This document shows positions 16,007 through 26,100 of a DNA stretch of 64,000 bases, piece after piece. The DNA comes from Amycolatopsis cihanbeyliensis. Its GTDB lineage: Bacteria > Actinomycetota > Actinomycetes > Mycobacteriales > Pseudonocardiaceae. The notes below the pieces were generated by a model, which was not told where the DNA came from, ran no database searches, and worked only from the letters and a program-made list of their open reading frames with translations. A program made the translations under genes and the position numbers. Position 1 is the stretch's first letter. Each line of letters starts with the position of its first letter. The DNA lies in contig NZ_VFML01000001.1 of NCBI RefSeq assembly GCF_006715045.1, forward strand, positions 248,001 through 312,000, in the 5' to 3' direction.

Positions 16007-17387
16007 GAGTGATCCGGCAAGGGTGCTCGCGCGGTTGGAGCGCTCGGGGGCAGCGGAGGTCCTTTTGCCCGCGGCGACCGTACGCGCCCTGCCCGCGCAG
16101 CCTGCCGCGCCGATGACCGACCTGCCCGCGCTCCGCCGTATCCGTTACCACGGCGAGCCACTCGCCGACGTCGAGGCGGACGCGGTGCGCAGGGCCTTCG
16201 ACGTCGAACTGGTCCACGTCCCCAGCGGTGTGACCGATGTGGACGGTGTGCGCTCGGCCGCCGCCGGGGCGGCCGAGCGCGAGCTGGCCGGAATCGACCT
16301 GGACGCCGCCGTGGTCGCGGTGTACCGCTTCGGGTACGCGGCGCTGCTGTCGATGCTGAACGCATTCGTCCACAGGGGACTGTTCACCGGTCAAGGCGAC
16401 GCGCACACCCCGGCCGAGATCGCCGCCGCCACCGAGGTGGCTCCCGCGCACCGCGGGCTGCTCGGCCGCTGGCTCGACGTCCTCACCGGGCAGGGGCTGC
16501 TGCACGGCGACGGCGGTGCGCTGCGTGCCGTGCCGGAACCGGGCGAGTACTCCGACGACGCGCTGCGCCGGGCGTGGACCGAGGCCGAGCGCGGCTGGCT
16601 CGCGACCGCGGGCGCGGCCCGCACCGTCGAGTACGCGCGGCGCAACGCCGAACGGCTTCCCGACCTGCTCAGCGGGCGCTGCGGGGCGGTGCCCCTGCTG
16701 TTCCCGGAGGGCCGGACCGGCCTGGCCGCCGCCCTGTACCGGGAGAACCTCACCGGCCGGTACCAGCATGCCGCGGTCGCGGGCCTGACCGCGGCGCTGG
16801 CGGCGCGGTGGCAGCGGCCGCTGCGGGTGCTGGAGGTCGGCGCGGGAACCGGCGCCACGACCGAGCGCGTGGTCCCCGCACTCGCCGGGGTGGGCGTGAC
16901 CGTGGACTACCTCTACACCGACGTGTCGGCGTCCTTTCTGGACGAGGCGCGCGAATGGCTGTCCCGGTATCCGTGGGTGCGCTTCGGCCGGTACGACATC
17001 GATGCCGGGCCGGGCGAGCAGGGCTACCAGCCCGCCTCGTTCGACGTGGTGCTCGGCGGCGGGGTGCTGAACGCGGCGAGGGACACCGACGCCTCGGTGC
17101 GGTGGCTCACCGAGCTGTTGTGCCCCGGCGGCTGGCTGGTGCTCACCGAGCCGACGGCCGAGGAGTTCTGGATCCTCACCTCGCAGGCGTTCCTGATGGC
17201 GGAAGCCGACGACGACAGGGCCGCCACCGGTGCCACGTTCCTCACGCTGCCGCAGTGGAACCGCGTCCTCGACGCGGCCGGGCTACATCGGGTCGTCGGC
17301 CTGCCGCCCGACGACCATCCCCTTGCCGAGCTGGGCCACCGCGTCTTCGCCGCGGTGCGTCCCGAGCAACCATCGAAGGGAGCCTGA
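15996..17387 (+). CDS. SAM-dependent methyltransferase with N-terminal adenylation-like remnant
   Basis: A 463-residue protein. The GTG at 15996 is the in-frame start closest to the upstream stop, giving an 11-base overlap; the frame extends to 15912 without a better start. The catalytic part (from about residue 110) has LEVGAGTGATTERVV, DYLYTDVSASF, GGGVLNAARDT and LVLTEPTAEEFWIL, closely matching the embedded NRPS methyltransferase, including its helical lid (YAALLSMLNAFVHRG). The first 90 or so residues (RVLARLERSGAAEVLLPAA, then LRRIRYHGEPL) resemble the A4-A5 stretch of an adenylation domain, as if the gene had been cut out of an A-MT didomain. With the neighbouring gene and the embedded domain, the cluster has three related methyltransferases. 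Confidence 0.82.
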   Translation: MWSESDPARVLARLERSGAAEVLLPAATVRALPAQPAAPMTDLPALRRIRYHGEPLADVEADAVRRAFDVELVHVPSGVTDVDGVRSAAAGAAERELAGIDLDAAVVAVYRFGYAALLSMLNAFVHRGLFTGQGDAHTPAEIAAATEVAPAHRGLLGRWLDVLTGQGLLHGDGGALRAVPEPGEYSDDALRRAWTEAERGWLATAGAARTVEYARRNAERLPDLLSGRCGAVPLLFPEGRTGLAAALYRENLTGRYQHAAVAGLTAALAARWQRPLRVLEVGAGTGATTERVVPALAGVGVTVDYLYTDVSASFLDEAREWLSRYPWVRFGRYDIDAGPGEQGYQPASFDVVLGGGVLNAARDTDASVRWLTELLCPGGWLVLTEPTAEEFWILTSQAFLMAEADDDRAATGATFLTLPQWNRVLDAAGLHRVVGLPPDDHPLAELGHRVFAAVRPEQPSKGA

Positions 17388-17390
17388 CTG

Positions 17391-20138
17391 ATGGGGTTGG
17401 ACGGATTCGTCCCCTGGCCGGACGAACTCGCGCGGCGCTACCGCGACCGTGGCCACTGGCAGGGCCGCACGCTCGGCACCGTGCTCACCGACGCGGCGCG
17501 GCGGTGGCCGGACCGGACGGCGATGGTCGACGGCGACCGGCGCTGGACCTACCGCGAGCTGGACGCGTGGGCAGGCCGGCTCGCCGCCGGGCTGCGGGCC
17601 CGCGGTGTCACGCGCGCCGACCGGGTACTCGTGCACCTGCCGAACGTGGCCGAGTTCCTGCCGCTCTGCTTCGCGCTGTTCCGCGTCGGCGCGGTGCCGG
17701 TGCTCGCTCTTCCGCCGCACCGCGAGACCGAGATCGTGCACCTGGCCGGGCTCGCCACCCCGGTCGCCTACGTGACCGGCGAGGAATACCTGCCGCTCGC
17801 GCGCACCGTGCGCGAGGAGACCGGCATCGAGCAGGTACTCGTTGTGGGCGAGGCGGCCGAGTTCACGGCGCTCGCCGACCTGGAGCGGGAACCGGACGCG
17901 GACGGCGACGAGCCCGATCCCGGCGACGTGGCGGTGCTGCTGCTCTCCGGCGGGACCACCGGGCTGCCGAAGCTCATCCCGCGCACGCACGACGACTACC
18001 ACTACAACCTGCGCGCGAGTGCCGAGGTGTGCGGCTTCGACCAGACGACCCGGTACCTGGCGGCGCTGCCGGTGGCGCACAACTTCGCGTTCGCCTGCCC
18101 CGGTGTACTGGGCACGCTGTGGGTCGGCGGGACCGTGGTGCTGTGTACCAGCGCCGACCCGGAGACCGCGTTCCCGTTGATCGCCGGGGAGCGGGTCACC
18201 GCGACCGCGCTGGTGCCGCCGCTGGTCATGGTGTGGCTCGACGCGGCGGCCGAGCTGGAGCCCGACCTCAGCAGCCTGCGCCTGCTGCAGGCCGGTGGCG
18301 CGCGGCTCAAGGACGAGGCGGCCAGGCGGGTCGGTCCCGAGCTGGGCTGCGCGCTGCAGCAGGTCTACGGCATGGCCGAGGGTCTGCTCAACTTCACCCG
18401 CGCCGACGACCCCGACCACCTCGTGTCCGGCACGCAGGGCCGCCCACTGTGCCCGGACGACGAGGTCCGGATCGTCGGTGTGGATGGGGCCGCGGTGCCG
18501 GACGGCGAGGCCGGGGAGCTGCAGGTCCGCGGCCCGTACACCGTGCGCGGATACTTCCGGGCCGATGAGCACAATGCCGTGGCGTTCACCGGGGACGGCT
18601 TCTATCGCAGTGGCGATCTGGTCCGCCGCCTGCCCAGCGGGCACCTCGTCGTGGAGGGCCGGGTCTCCGACGTGATCAACCGGGGCGGCGACAAGGTGCC
18701 CGTCGAGGAGGTGGAGAACCTGCTGCTGCGCCATCCGGCCGTGCACGACGTCGCCATCGTCGGCATCCCGGACGAGGTGATGGGAGAACGCAGCTGCGCC
18801 TACGTGATCCCGCGTGGCACGCCGCCCACCCGCAAGGACCTGGTGAGCCACCTGACCGCGCTCGGGGTCGCGGCGTTCAAACTGCCCGACCGCGTGCGGG
18901 TCGTGGACTCGTTCCCGCGCACCGGTCTCGGCAAGGTCGACCGCAAGGCCCTTGCCGGAGGGCCGGTGCGGTACCCGTTCAACGACTTCACCGGTCTCGA
19001 CCTCGCGCCGCCCTACCAGCGGGCGCTGGCCGAGCCGGGGCTGACCCGCGTCACGCTGCCGTACGGGGAACCGGCGTGGCTGGTCACCCGGCACGACGAG
19101 GCACGGCTCGTGCTGAGCGATCGCCGGTTCAGCCGCGCCGCCGCGGCCGAACGCGACGCACCGAGGGCCCTGCCCAGAGTGCCCGGCGGGATCGTCGCGA
19201 TGGACCCGCCCGAGCTGACCCGAATCCGGTCGCTGGCAGGAAAGGCGTTCACCGCGCGCCGCGTGGAGGCGTTGCGCCCGCACGTGCGCACGCTCACCGC
19301 GAAACTGCTCGACCGCATGCTCGCCGCCGGACCGCCCGCCGACCTGGTCACCGACCTCGCCCTGCCCATCCCGATCTCGGTGATCTGCGAGTTGCTCGGC
19401 GTCCCGGCCGAGGACCACGAGCGGTTCCGGGCGTGGAACGACGGGCTGCTGTCCACCAGCAGCATGACGCCCGAGCAGACCCAGCGGAACCTGGGCGAGC
19501 TGTCGGCCTACATCGGTGGCCTCATCGAGCGCCGCCGCGCCGAGCCCGCCGACGACCTGATGACCGCGCTCATCGAGGCCGGCGATATCGGCGATCGGTT
19601 GAGCGAGCGGGAACTGGTGTTGCTGTGCATCGCGATTCTCGTCGCAGGCTATGAGGCCACCGCATCGCAGATCCCCAACTTCACCTACACCCTGCTGACC
19701 CACGGCGACGGGGTCACCGCGTTCGCGCGGCTGGCCGACGACCCCGGCCGCGTCGAGGGCGCCGTCGAGGAACTGCTGCGCTACGTCCCGCTCGCCTCCA
19801 GCGCGATGTTCGCGCACTACGCGACGGAGGATGTTCGGGTCGGCGGCACGGTCGTGCGCGCGGGTGAGCCGGTACTCGTCTCCATCGGCGCCGCGAACCG
19901 CGACGAGCGGGTCTTCGTCGACCCCGGAACGCTCGACCCCGACCGGGATGCCCGCGGCCACCTCGCGTTCGGCCACGGGCTGCACCACTGCATCGGCTCG
20001 GCGCTGGGCCGTCTCGAGTTGCAGGAAGCGCTGCGGGCCCTGGTGACCCGGCTGCCGGGACTGCGCCTGGCCGCCGAACCCGAGTGGAAGACCGAGACAT
20101 TCTTCCGCGGCCCGCGCACCATGCCCGTTACCTGGTGA
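17391..20138 (+). CDS. Aryl-acid AMP ligase fused to cytochrome P450
   Basis: A 915-residue two-enzyme fusion, continuous in one frame. Residues 1 to about 525 form a DhbE/YbtE-type 2-hydroxyaryl-AMP ligase: DVAVLLLSGGTTGLPKLIPR (near 182), YGMAEGLLNFTR, GDLVRRLPSGHLVVEGR and the terminal GLGKVDRKAL. This part should activate salicylate or a related benzoate and load the ArCP of the next gene. Within about 10 residues a complete P450 follows: I-helix AGYEATAS (near 752), ELLR of the K-helix (near 795), and the haem loop FGHGLHHCIGSALG with C867 as thiolate ligand. The P450 resembles bacterial CYP105-like enzymes and probably oxidises the aryl group or a carrier-bound intermediate. The gene begins 3 bases after the previous stop. 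Domain calls are strong; substrates are inferred. Confidence 0.92.
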   Translation: MGLDGFVPWPDELARRYRDRGHWQGRTLGTVLTDAARRWPDRTAMVDGDRRWTYRELDAWAGRLAAGLRARGVTRADRVLVHLPNVAEFLPLCFALFRVGAVPVLALPPHRETEIVHLAGLATPVAYVTGEEYLPLARTVREETGIEQVLVVGEAAEFTALADLEREPDADGDEPDPGDVAVLLLSGGTTGLPKLIPRTHDDYHYNLRASAEVCGFDQTTRYLAALPVAHNFAFACPGVLGTLWVGGTVVLCTSADPETAFPLIAGERVTATALVPPLVMVWLDAAAELEPDLSSLRLLQAGGARLKDEAARRVGPELGCALQQVYGMAEGLLNFTRADDPDHLVSGTQGRPLCPDDEVRIVGVDGAAVPDGEAGELQVRGPYTVRGYFRADEHNAVAFTGDGFYRSGDLVRRLPSGHLVVEGRVSDVINRGGDKVPVEEVENLLLRHPAVHDVAIVGIPDEVMGERSCAYVIPRGTPPTRKDLVSHLTALGVAAFKLPDRVRVVDSFPRTGLGKVDRKALAGGPVRYPFNDFTGLDLAPPYQRALAEPGLTRVTLPYGEPAWLVTRHDEARLVLSDRRFSRAAAAERDAPRALPRVPGGIVAMDPPELTRIRSLAGKAFTARRVEALRPHVRTLTAKLLDRMLAAGPPADLVTDLALPIPISVICELLGVPAEDHERFRAWNDGLLSTSSMTPEQTQRNLGELSAYIGGLIERRRAEPADDLMTALIEAGDIGDRLSERELVLLCIAILVAGYEATASQIPNFTYTLLTHGDGVTAFARLADDPGRVEGAVEELLRYVPLASSAMFAHYATEDVRVGGTVVRAGEPVLVSIGAANRDERVFVDPGTLDPDRDARGHLAFGHGLHHCIGSALGRLELQEALRALVTRLPGLRLAAEPEWKTETFFRGPRTMPVTW

Positions 20139-20147
20139 GGAGAATCC

Positions 20148-23100
20148 GTGTCCCTACTCGACGTCACGGCCGCGGTGGCTGACGCGCTCGAACTGCCCCC
20201 GGACGCGATCGGCGCCGAGGACAACCTGATCGAGCTCGGCATGGACTCGATCACGATGATGCGCCTGGCCGGGGCCTGGCGGAAGGCGGGCGCCACGGTC
20301 CGGTTCGCCGATCTCGTCGCCACGCCGACCGTCGCCGCCTGGCGAGACCTGCTCGGCGGCGGCATCGCCGAGCACGAAGCCCCGGCGGTGGTCAGCGTGG
20401 ACGAGACGGCCCCGTTCCCGCTCGCGCTCATGCAGCATGCCTACTGGGTCGGCCGCGCTCCCGGCCAGCAGCTCGGCGGCGTCGCCGCGCACTTCTACCA
20501 CGAGTTCGACGGCACCGGGGTGGATCCCGAACGGCTGGACCGTGCGGTGCGGGCCGTGCTCGCCAGGCATGGCATGCTCCGAGCGCGGGTTCTCGACGAC
20601 GGCACCCAGCGCATCCTCTCGGAGAGCCCGTGGCCGGGGCTGCGTGTGCACGACCTGCGCGCACATCCCGCGCACGCCGCACGGTCCACACTCGACGAGC
20701 TGCGGGAGCGGTTGTCCCACCGGGGCATGGACATCGGCGCCGGGGAGGTGTTCGACGTCCAGCTCACCCTGCTGCCGGACGAGCTGCGGGAGCGCGGCAC
20801 CCGCGTGCACGTCAACCTCGACATGGTCGCGGCCGACGCGCTCAGCCTGCGGGTCCTGCTCGCCGATCTCGCCACGGCGTACGCGGGAGAGTCCCTGCCG
20901 CCGCTGACCTACAGCTACCCGCGCTACCTCGCCGAGCGGGCGAGCGCCCCGCGCGACCCGGCCGAGCGGGAGTACTGGCGACGACGGCTGCCCGAACTAC
21001 CCGGCGCGCCACGGCTTCCCGCGGCCGGTCACGTGTCCGAAGTGGACGCGGCAACGGTGACCAGGCGGCACCGCCGGCTCGACCCCCGCCAGGTGCGCGA
21101 GCTGGAACGGCTGGCGCGGCGGCACGGGCTCACCACCGCGATGGCGCTGGCCGGTGTGTTCGCCGAGACCCTGACCGCGTGGAGCGCCGAGCCGCGCTTC
21201 CTGCTGAACCTGCCCCTATTCGACCGGGAATCCCGGCATCCCGATGTGGACGCGCTGGTCGGCGACTTCACCTCGTCGGTGCTGCTGGAATGGGACGGCG
21301 CCCGGCCAGGCACGTTCGCCGAGCGCGCGGCGGGCCTGCAGGAGCGCTTCCACACCGATGTCGCGCGGGCCGGGTACTCCGGTGTCGAGGTGCTGCGCGA
21401 CCTCTCGCGACTGCACGGCGAGCGGGTGCTCGCGCCTGTGGTCTACACCAGTGCGCTGGGACTCGGCGAGCTGTTCGCCCGCGAGGTTCGCCACACCTTC
21501 GGTGACGCGGTGTGGATCATCTCGCAGGGTCCCCAGGTGTGGCTGGACGCGCAGGTCACCGAGCTGGACGGCGGCCTGCTGGTCAACTGGGACATCCGCG
21601 AGGACGCCTTCCATCCCGGCGTGCCGGAGGCGATGTTCGCCGCCTACAGCGACCTGCTCGACCGGCTGCTCGCGGGTGAGCGCGCGTGGTCCGAGCCGGT
21701 GCCACCGCTCGTCCCCGCCGGGCAGCTGGCCGTGCGCGCCGCCGTCAACGACACCGCCGTCAGCCGGCAGCCACGGCGCCTGCACGACGGCTTCTTCGCC
21801 CGCACCGCGCGGAATCCCGGCGCGCCCGCTCTGCTGTGGGACCGCGATGGCGAGCTCAGCTACGGCGAGCTGGCCGCGCGAGCGCTCGCGGTGGCGGGAC
21901 ACGTGCGCGCCCACGGCGCCGGACCAGGTGACGTGGTCGCCGTCTCCCTGCCGAAGGGCCCGGAGCAGATCGTCGCCGTGCTGGGTGTGCTCGCGGCCGG
22001 TGCCGCGTACCTGCCGCTGGGCGTCGACCAGCCGCGGGCCCGGCGCGAGCGGATCCTGCGCACCGCCGACGTCCGCCTGGTGCTCGACGACCTGGCCGAG
22101 GCCGCCGCCGCAGACCCGCTCGACGCCCCGGTCGCAGGGGAGCACTCGGCGCTGGCCTACGTGCTCTACACCTCGGGCTCGACCGGGGACCCCAAGGGGG
22201 TCGAGGTGACCCACGCCGCCGCCATGAACACGGTCGCCGACCTCGATGACCGGTTCGGCATCGGCGCGGGTGACCGAACTCTCGCGCTGTCCGCGCTGGA
22301 GTTCGACCTTTCCGTCTACGACATCTTCGGGCCGCTCTCGGTGGGCGGGGCCGTGATCTGCCCGGGCGAGCGCGGGCGGCGCGACGCCGATGCCTGGGCC
22401 GAGCTGCTCCGGCGGCATCGCGCCACCGTGCTCAACTGCGTGCCCGCGCTGCTGGACATGCTGCTGACCGTCACCGAGCCGGGCGCGGACCTCCCGCTGC
22501 GGGTGGTGCTGCTCGGCGGCGACTGGGTGACCGTCGACCTGCCGGGCAGGCTCGCCGAACGCGCACCGGGTTGCCGGTTCGTGGCACTCGGCGGCACCAC
22601 GGAGACCGCGATCCACTCCACCGTGTGCGAGGTGGCCACGGTTGATCCACAGTGGACAGCGGTTCCGTACGGGACCCCGCTCGGCAACGTCGCCTGCCGC
22701 GTGGTCGACCAGCTCGGCCGGGACCGCCCAGACTGGGTACCCGGCGAGCTGTGGATCGGGGGCGCCGGCGTCGCCCGTGGCTACCGGGGCGAGCCCGACC
22801 GGACTGCCGAGAAGTTCGTCGAGCGCGACGGCCTGCGCTGGTACCGCACCGGCGACCGCGCCCGGTACACCCCGGCTGGGGTGCTGGAGTTCCTTGGCCG
22901 CGCCGACGCGCAGGTCAAGGTCCGGGGCCACCGCGTCGAACTCGGCGAGATCGAGGCCGCGCTGACCGCGCACCCCGCCGTCGCGCACGGCGTGGCCGTG
23001 GTGACCGAGCACGGCCGGCTCGGCGCGGCGATCACCGCGACCGGCGAGGCGGCGGGATTGCGGGAGTTCCTTCGAGAGCGGCTACCCTCGCCCATGCTGC

Positions 23101-26100
23101 CGGACACCATCGCGGTCCTGCCCTCGCTGCCGCTCACTCCGAACGGCAAGATCGACCGGGCGACCCTGCGCCGCACCGTGACCGAGCACGACGGCGGCAC
23201 GCGCGAGGAGGTGACCCCGCCCGAGGGACCGGTCGAGCGCCGCGTCGCCGCCGCGTGGGCGGACCTCGTGGGGGCCGCCGCCGTCGGCCGGGAGCACGAC
23301 TTCTTCACCCTCGGCGGGGACTCGCTGCTGGCCACCCGGCTGGTCGGCAGGCTTCGCGCCGACGGCCTTTCCGGCGTGTCGCTGCACGGCCTGTTCACGT
23401 ACCCCGTGCTCGCCGACTTCGCCGCGACGCTCACCCTCGCCGAGCCGGAACGCGCGGCCACCCTCCTGCCGTCCGACCCGGACAACCGGCACCGGCCGTT
23501 CCCGCCCACCGACGTGCAGCGCGCCTACTGGCTGGGCCGGGACGAGCGATTCACCCTCGGCGGGATCGGCTGCCACTTCTACCGCGAGTACGACCTTGAC
23601 GGGCTGGACATCGCCCGGCTCGAGGAGGCGGTCAACCAGCTCATCCGGCGGCACGAGATGCTCCGCGCGGTCTTCGACGGCAGCGGCGATCAGCGCATCC
23701 TCCCCGAGGTGCCGTGGTACCGCATCGAGGTCACCGAGGACGCGGGCGCGCTGCGCGAGTCGATGTCGCACACCGTGTTCGACCCGGAGCGCTGGCCGCT
23801 GTTCGCGATCAGGGCCGCGCGGTGCGGGGAGCGGGCCCGGCTGGCCATCGGCGTGGACAACCTCATCCTGGACGCGCTGAGCATCCTCATCCTCTACGCC
23901 GAGCTCGGCGCGCTCTACGCCGACCCGGAGGCGACGCTGCCACCGGTGGACGTGTCCTTCCGGGACTACGTGCTCGGCGCCGAGCCGGAGCCCTGCGCGC
24001 TCGCCGCGGCCCAGCGGTACTGGACCGACCGCCTGCCGGAGCTGCCACCCGCGCCGCGGCTGCCGCTGGCCAAGGACCCCGCCGAGGTCGTGCGGCCCCG
24101 GTTCAGCAGGCGGGCCGCGACCATCGAGGCGAGCCGCTGGGCGGCCATCACCGAGCGCGCCAGGGAGCACGGGCTGACGCCGTCGGCGGTACTGCTCGCC
24201 GCGTTCGCCGAGGTGCTCGGCCGGTGGAGCGCGAGCGCCGAGCTGACGCTGAACATCACGCTGTTCGACCGCAAGGAGGTGCACCCGGACATCAACAACG
24301 TGCTCGGCGACTTCACCTCGCTGCTGCTCGTGGCCTGCCGGGCCGGGGCGGGCCGGAGCTGGCTCGACCGCGCGCGGCAGGTGCAGGAGGAGCTGTGGGG
24401 CGCGCTCGACCACCGGGACGTCTCAACCGTGTGGGTGCTGCGGGAGCTGGCGCGCGTCACGGGTGACCCGGAGGCGACCATGCCCGTGGTGTTCACCAGC
24501 GCGCTCGGCGTGACCCCGGGCGGTCCGGCCGGGGACGCCCTGCTCGGCGCGCCGGCGTGGGGTGTCTCGCAGACCCCGCAGGTGTGGCTCGACCACCAGG
24601 TCACCGAGGTGGACGGTGGCATCCAGCTCAACTGGGACGCGGTGGACGAGCTGTTCCCCGCCGGTGTGCTGGACGCGATGTTCGAGGCGTACCTGAGGTT
24701 GCTGGACTGGCTGGCCGGTGCCGCATGGTCGGCGGCCGTGCCCGACCTGCTACCGGGACCGCAGCGCGCGATCCGCGAGTCCGTGAACACGACCGGCGGG
24801 GTGGCGCCGGAGGAGCCGCTGCACGCGGCGTTCTTCCGCAACGCGGCCGAGCGGCCCGACCGGATTGCCGTGCGGTTCGACGGCGGCGAGCTCAGCTACG
24901 GCGAGCTGGCCCAGCGGGCGCTGCGGGTGGCCGCTGCGGTGCGGGCGCGCGGCGCTGAGCCGGGGGATCTCGTTGCCGTGTCCCTGCCCAAGGGGCCGGA
25001 CCAGATCGTGGCCGTGCTCGGCGTGCTCGCGGCGGGCTGCGCGTACGTTCCCCTCGGTGTCGATCAACCGCGGGCGCGCCGCGAGCGCATCCTGCGCACG
25101 GCCGGGGTGCGGCACGTCCTCGACGACCTGGCCGGAGCGTTCGGCGTGGAGCCACTGACCGAGCCGGTCGCAGGCGATCCTGCGGAGCAGGCGTATGTGA
25201 TCTTCACGTCCGGCTCGACCGGTGAGCCGAAGGGAGTGGAGATCACGCACGCCGCGGCGGTCAACACGATCGCCGATATCAACGAGCGGTTCGGCGTGGG
25301 TGCCGATGACCGGGTGCTCGCGGTGTCCGCACTGGACTTCGACCTGTCCGTCTACGACATCTTCGGCCTGCTCGCGGCCGGTGGCGCCGTGGTCACGATC
25401 ACCGAGGAGGACCGGCGGGACGCGCGCCGCTGGGCGGAACTGGTGGCCAGGAACGGGGTGACGATCTGGAACACGGTACCGGCGCTGCTGGACATGCTGC
25501 TGGTGGTGGCGGAGAACGCCGGGCCGCTGCCCGCGCTGCGGCTGGCGCTGCTCTCCGGTGACTGGGTGGGCCTCGACCTGCCCGCCCGCCTTGCCGAGGT
25601 GAGTCCGGGATGCCGGTTCGTAGCGCTCGGCGGCGCGACCGAGGCCGCGATTTGGTCCAACGTCCTCGAGGTCGATCGGGTCGATCCGGCCTGGTCTTCG
25701 GTGCCGTACGGGCACCCGCTGCGCAACCAGCGGTTCCGGGTGGTGGACACGGTGGGCCGCGACTGCCCGGACTGGGTGCCCGGCGAGTTGTGGATCGGCG
25801 GCGCGGGCGTGGCGCGTGGCTACCGCGGCGCGCCCGAGTTGACGGCGGAGCGGTTCCTCGTCACCGGCGGCGTGCGCTGGTACCGCACCGGCGACCTCGG
25901 CCGGTACTGGCCGGACGGCACGCTGGAGTTCCTCGGCCGCGCCGACGCGCAGGTGAAGATCCGCGGCCACCGGATCGAGCTGGGCGAGATCGAGGCCGCG
26001 CTACGGGACGCGCCCGGGGTCGCGCACGCGGTCGCGGCGGTGACCGCGCCGCCCGATCGTCGCCTTGTCGCCGCCGCCGTCCCTGACAAGTCCGATGTGG

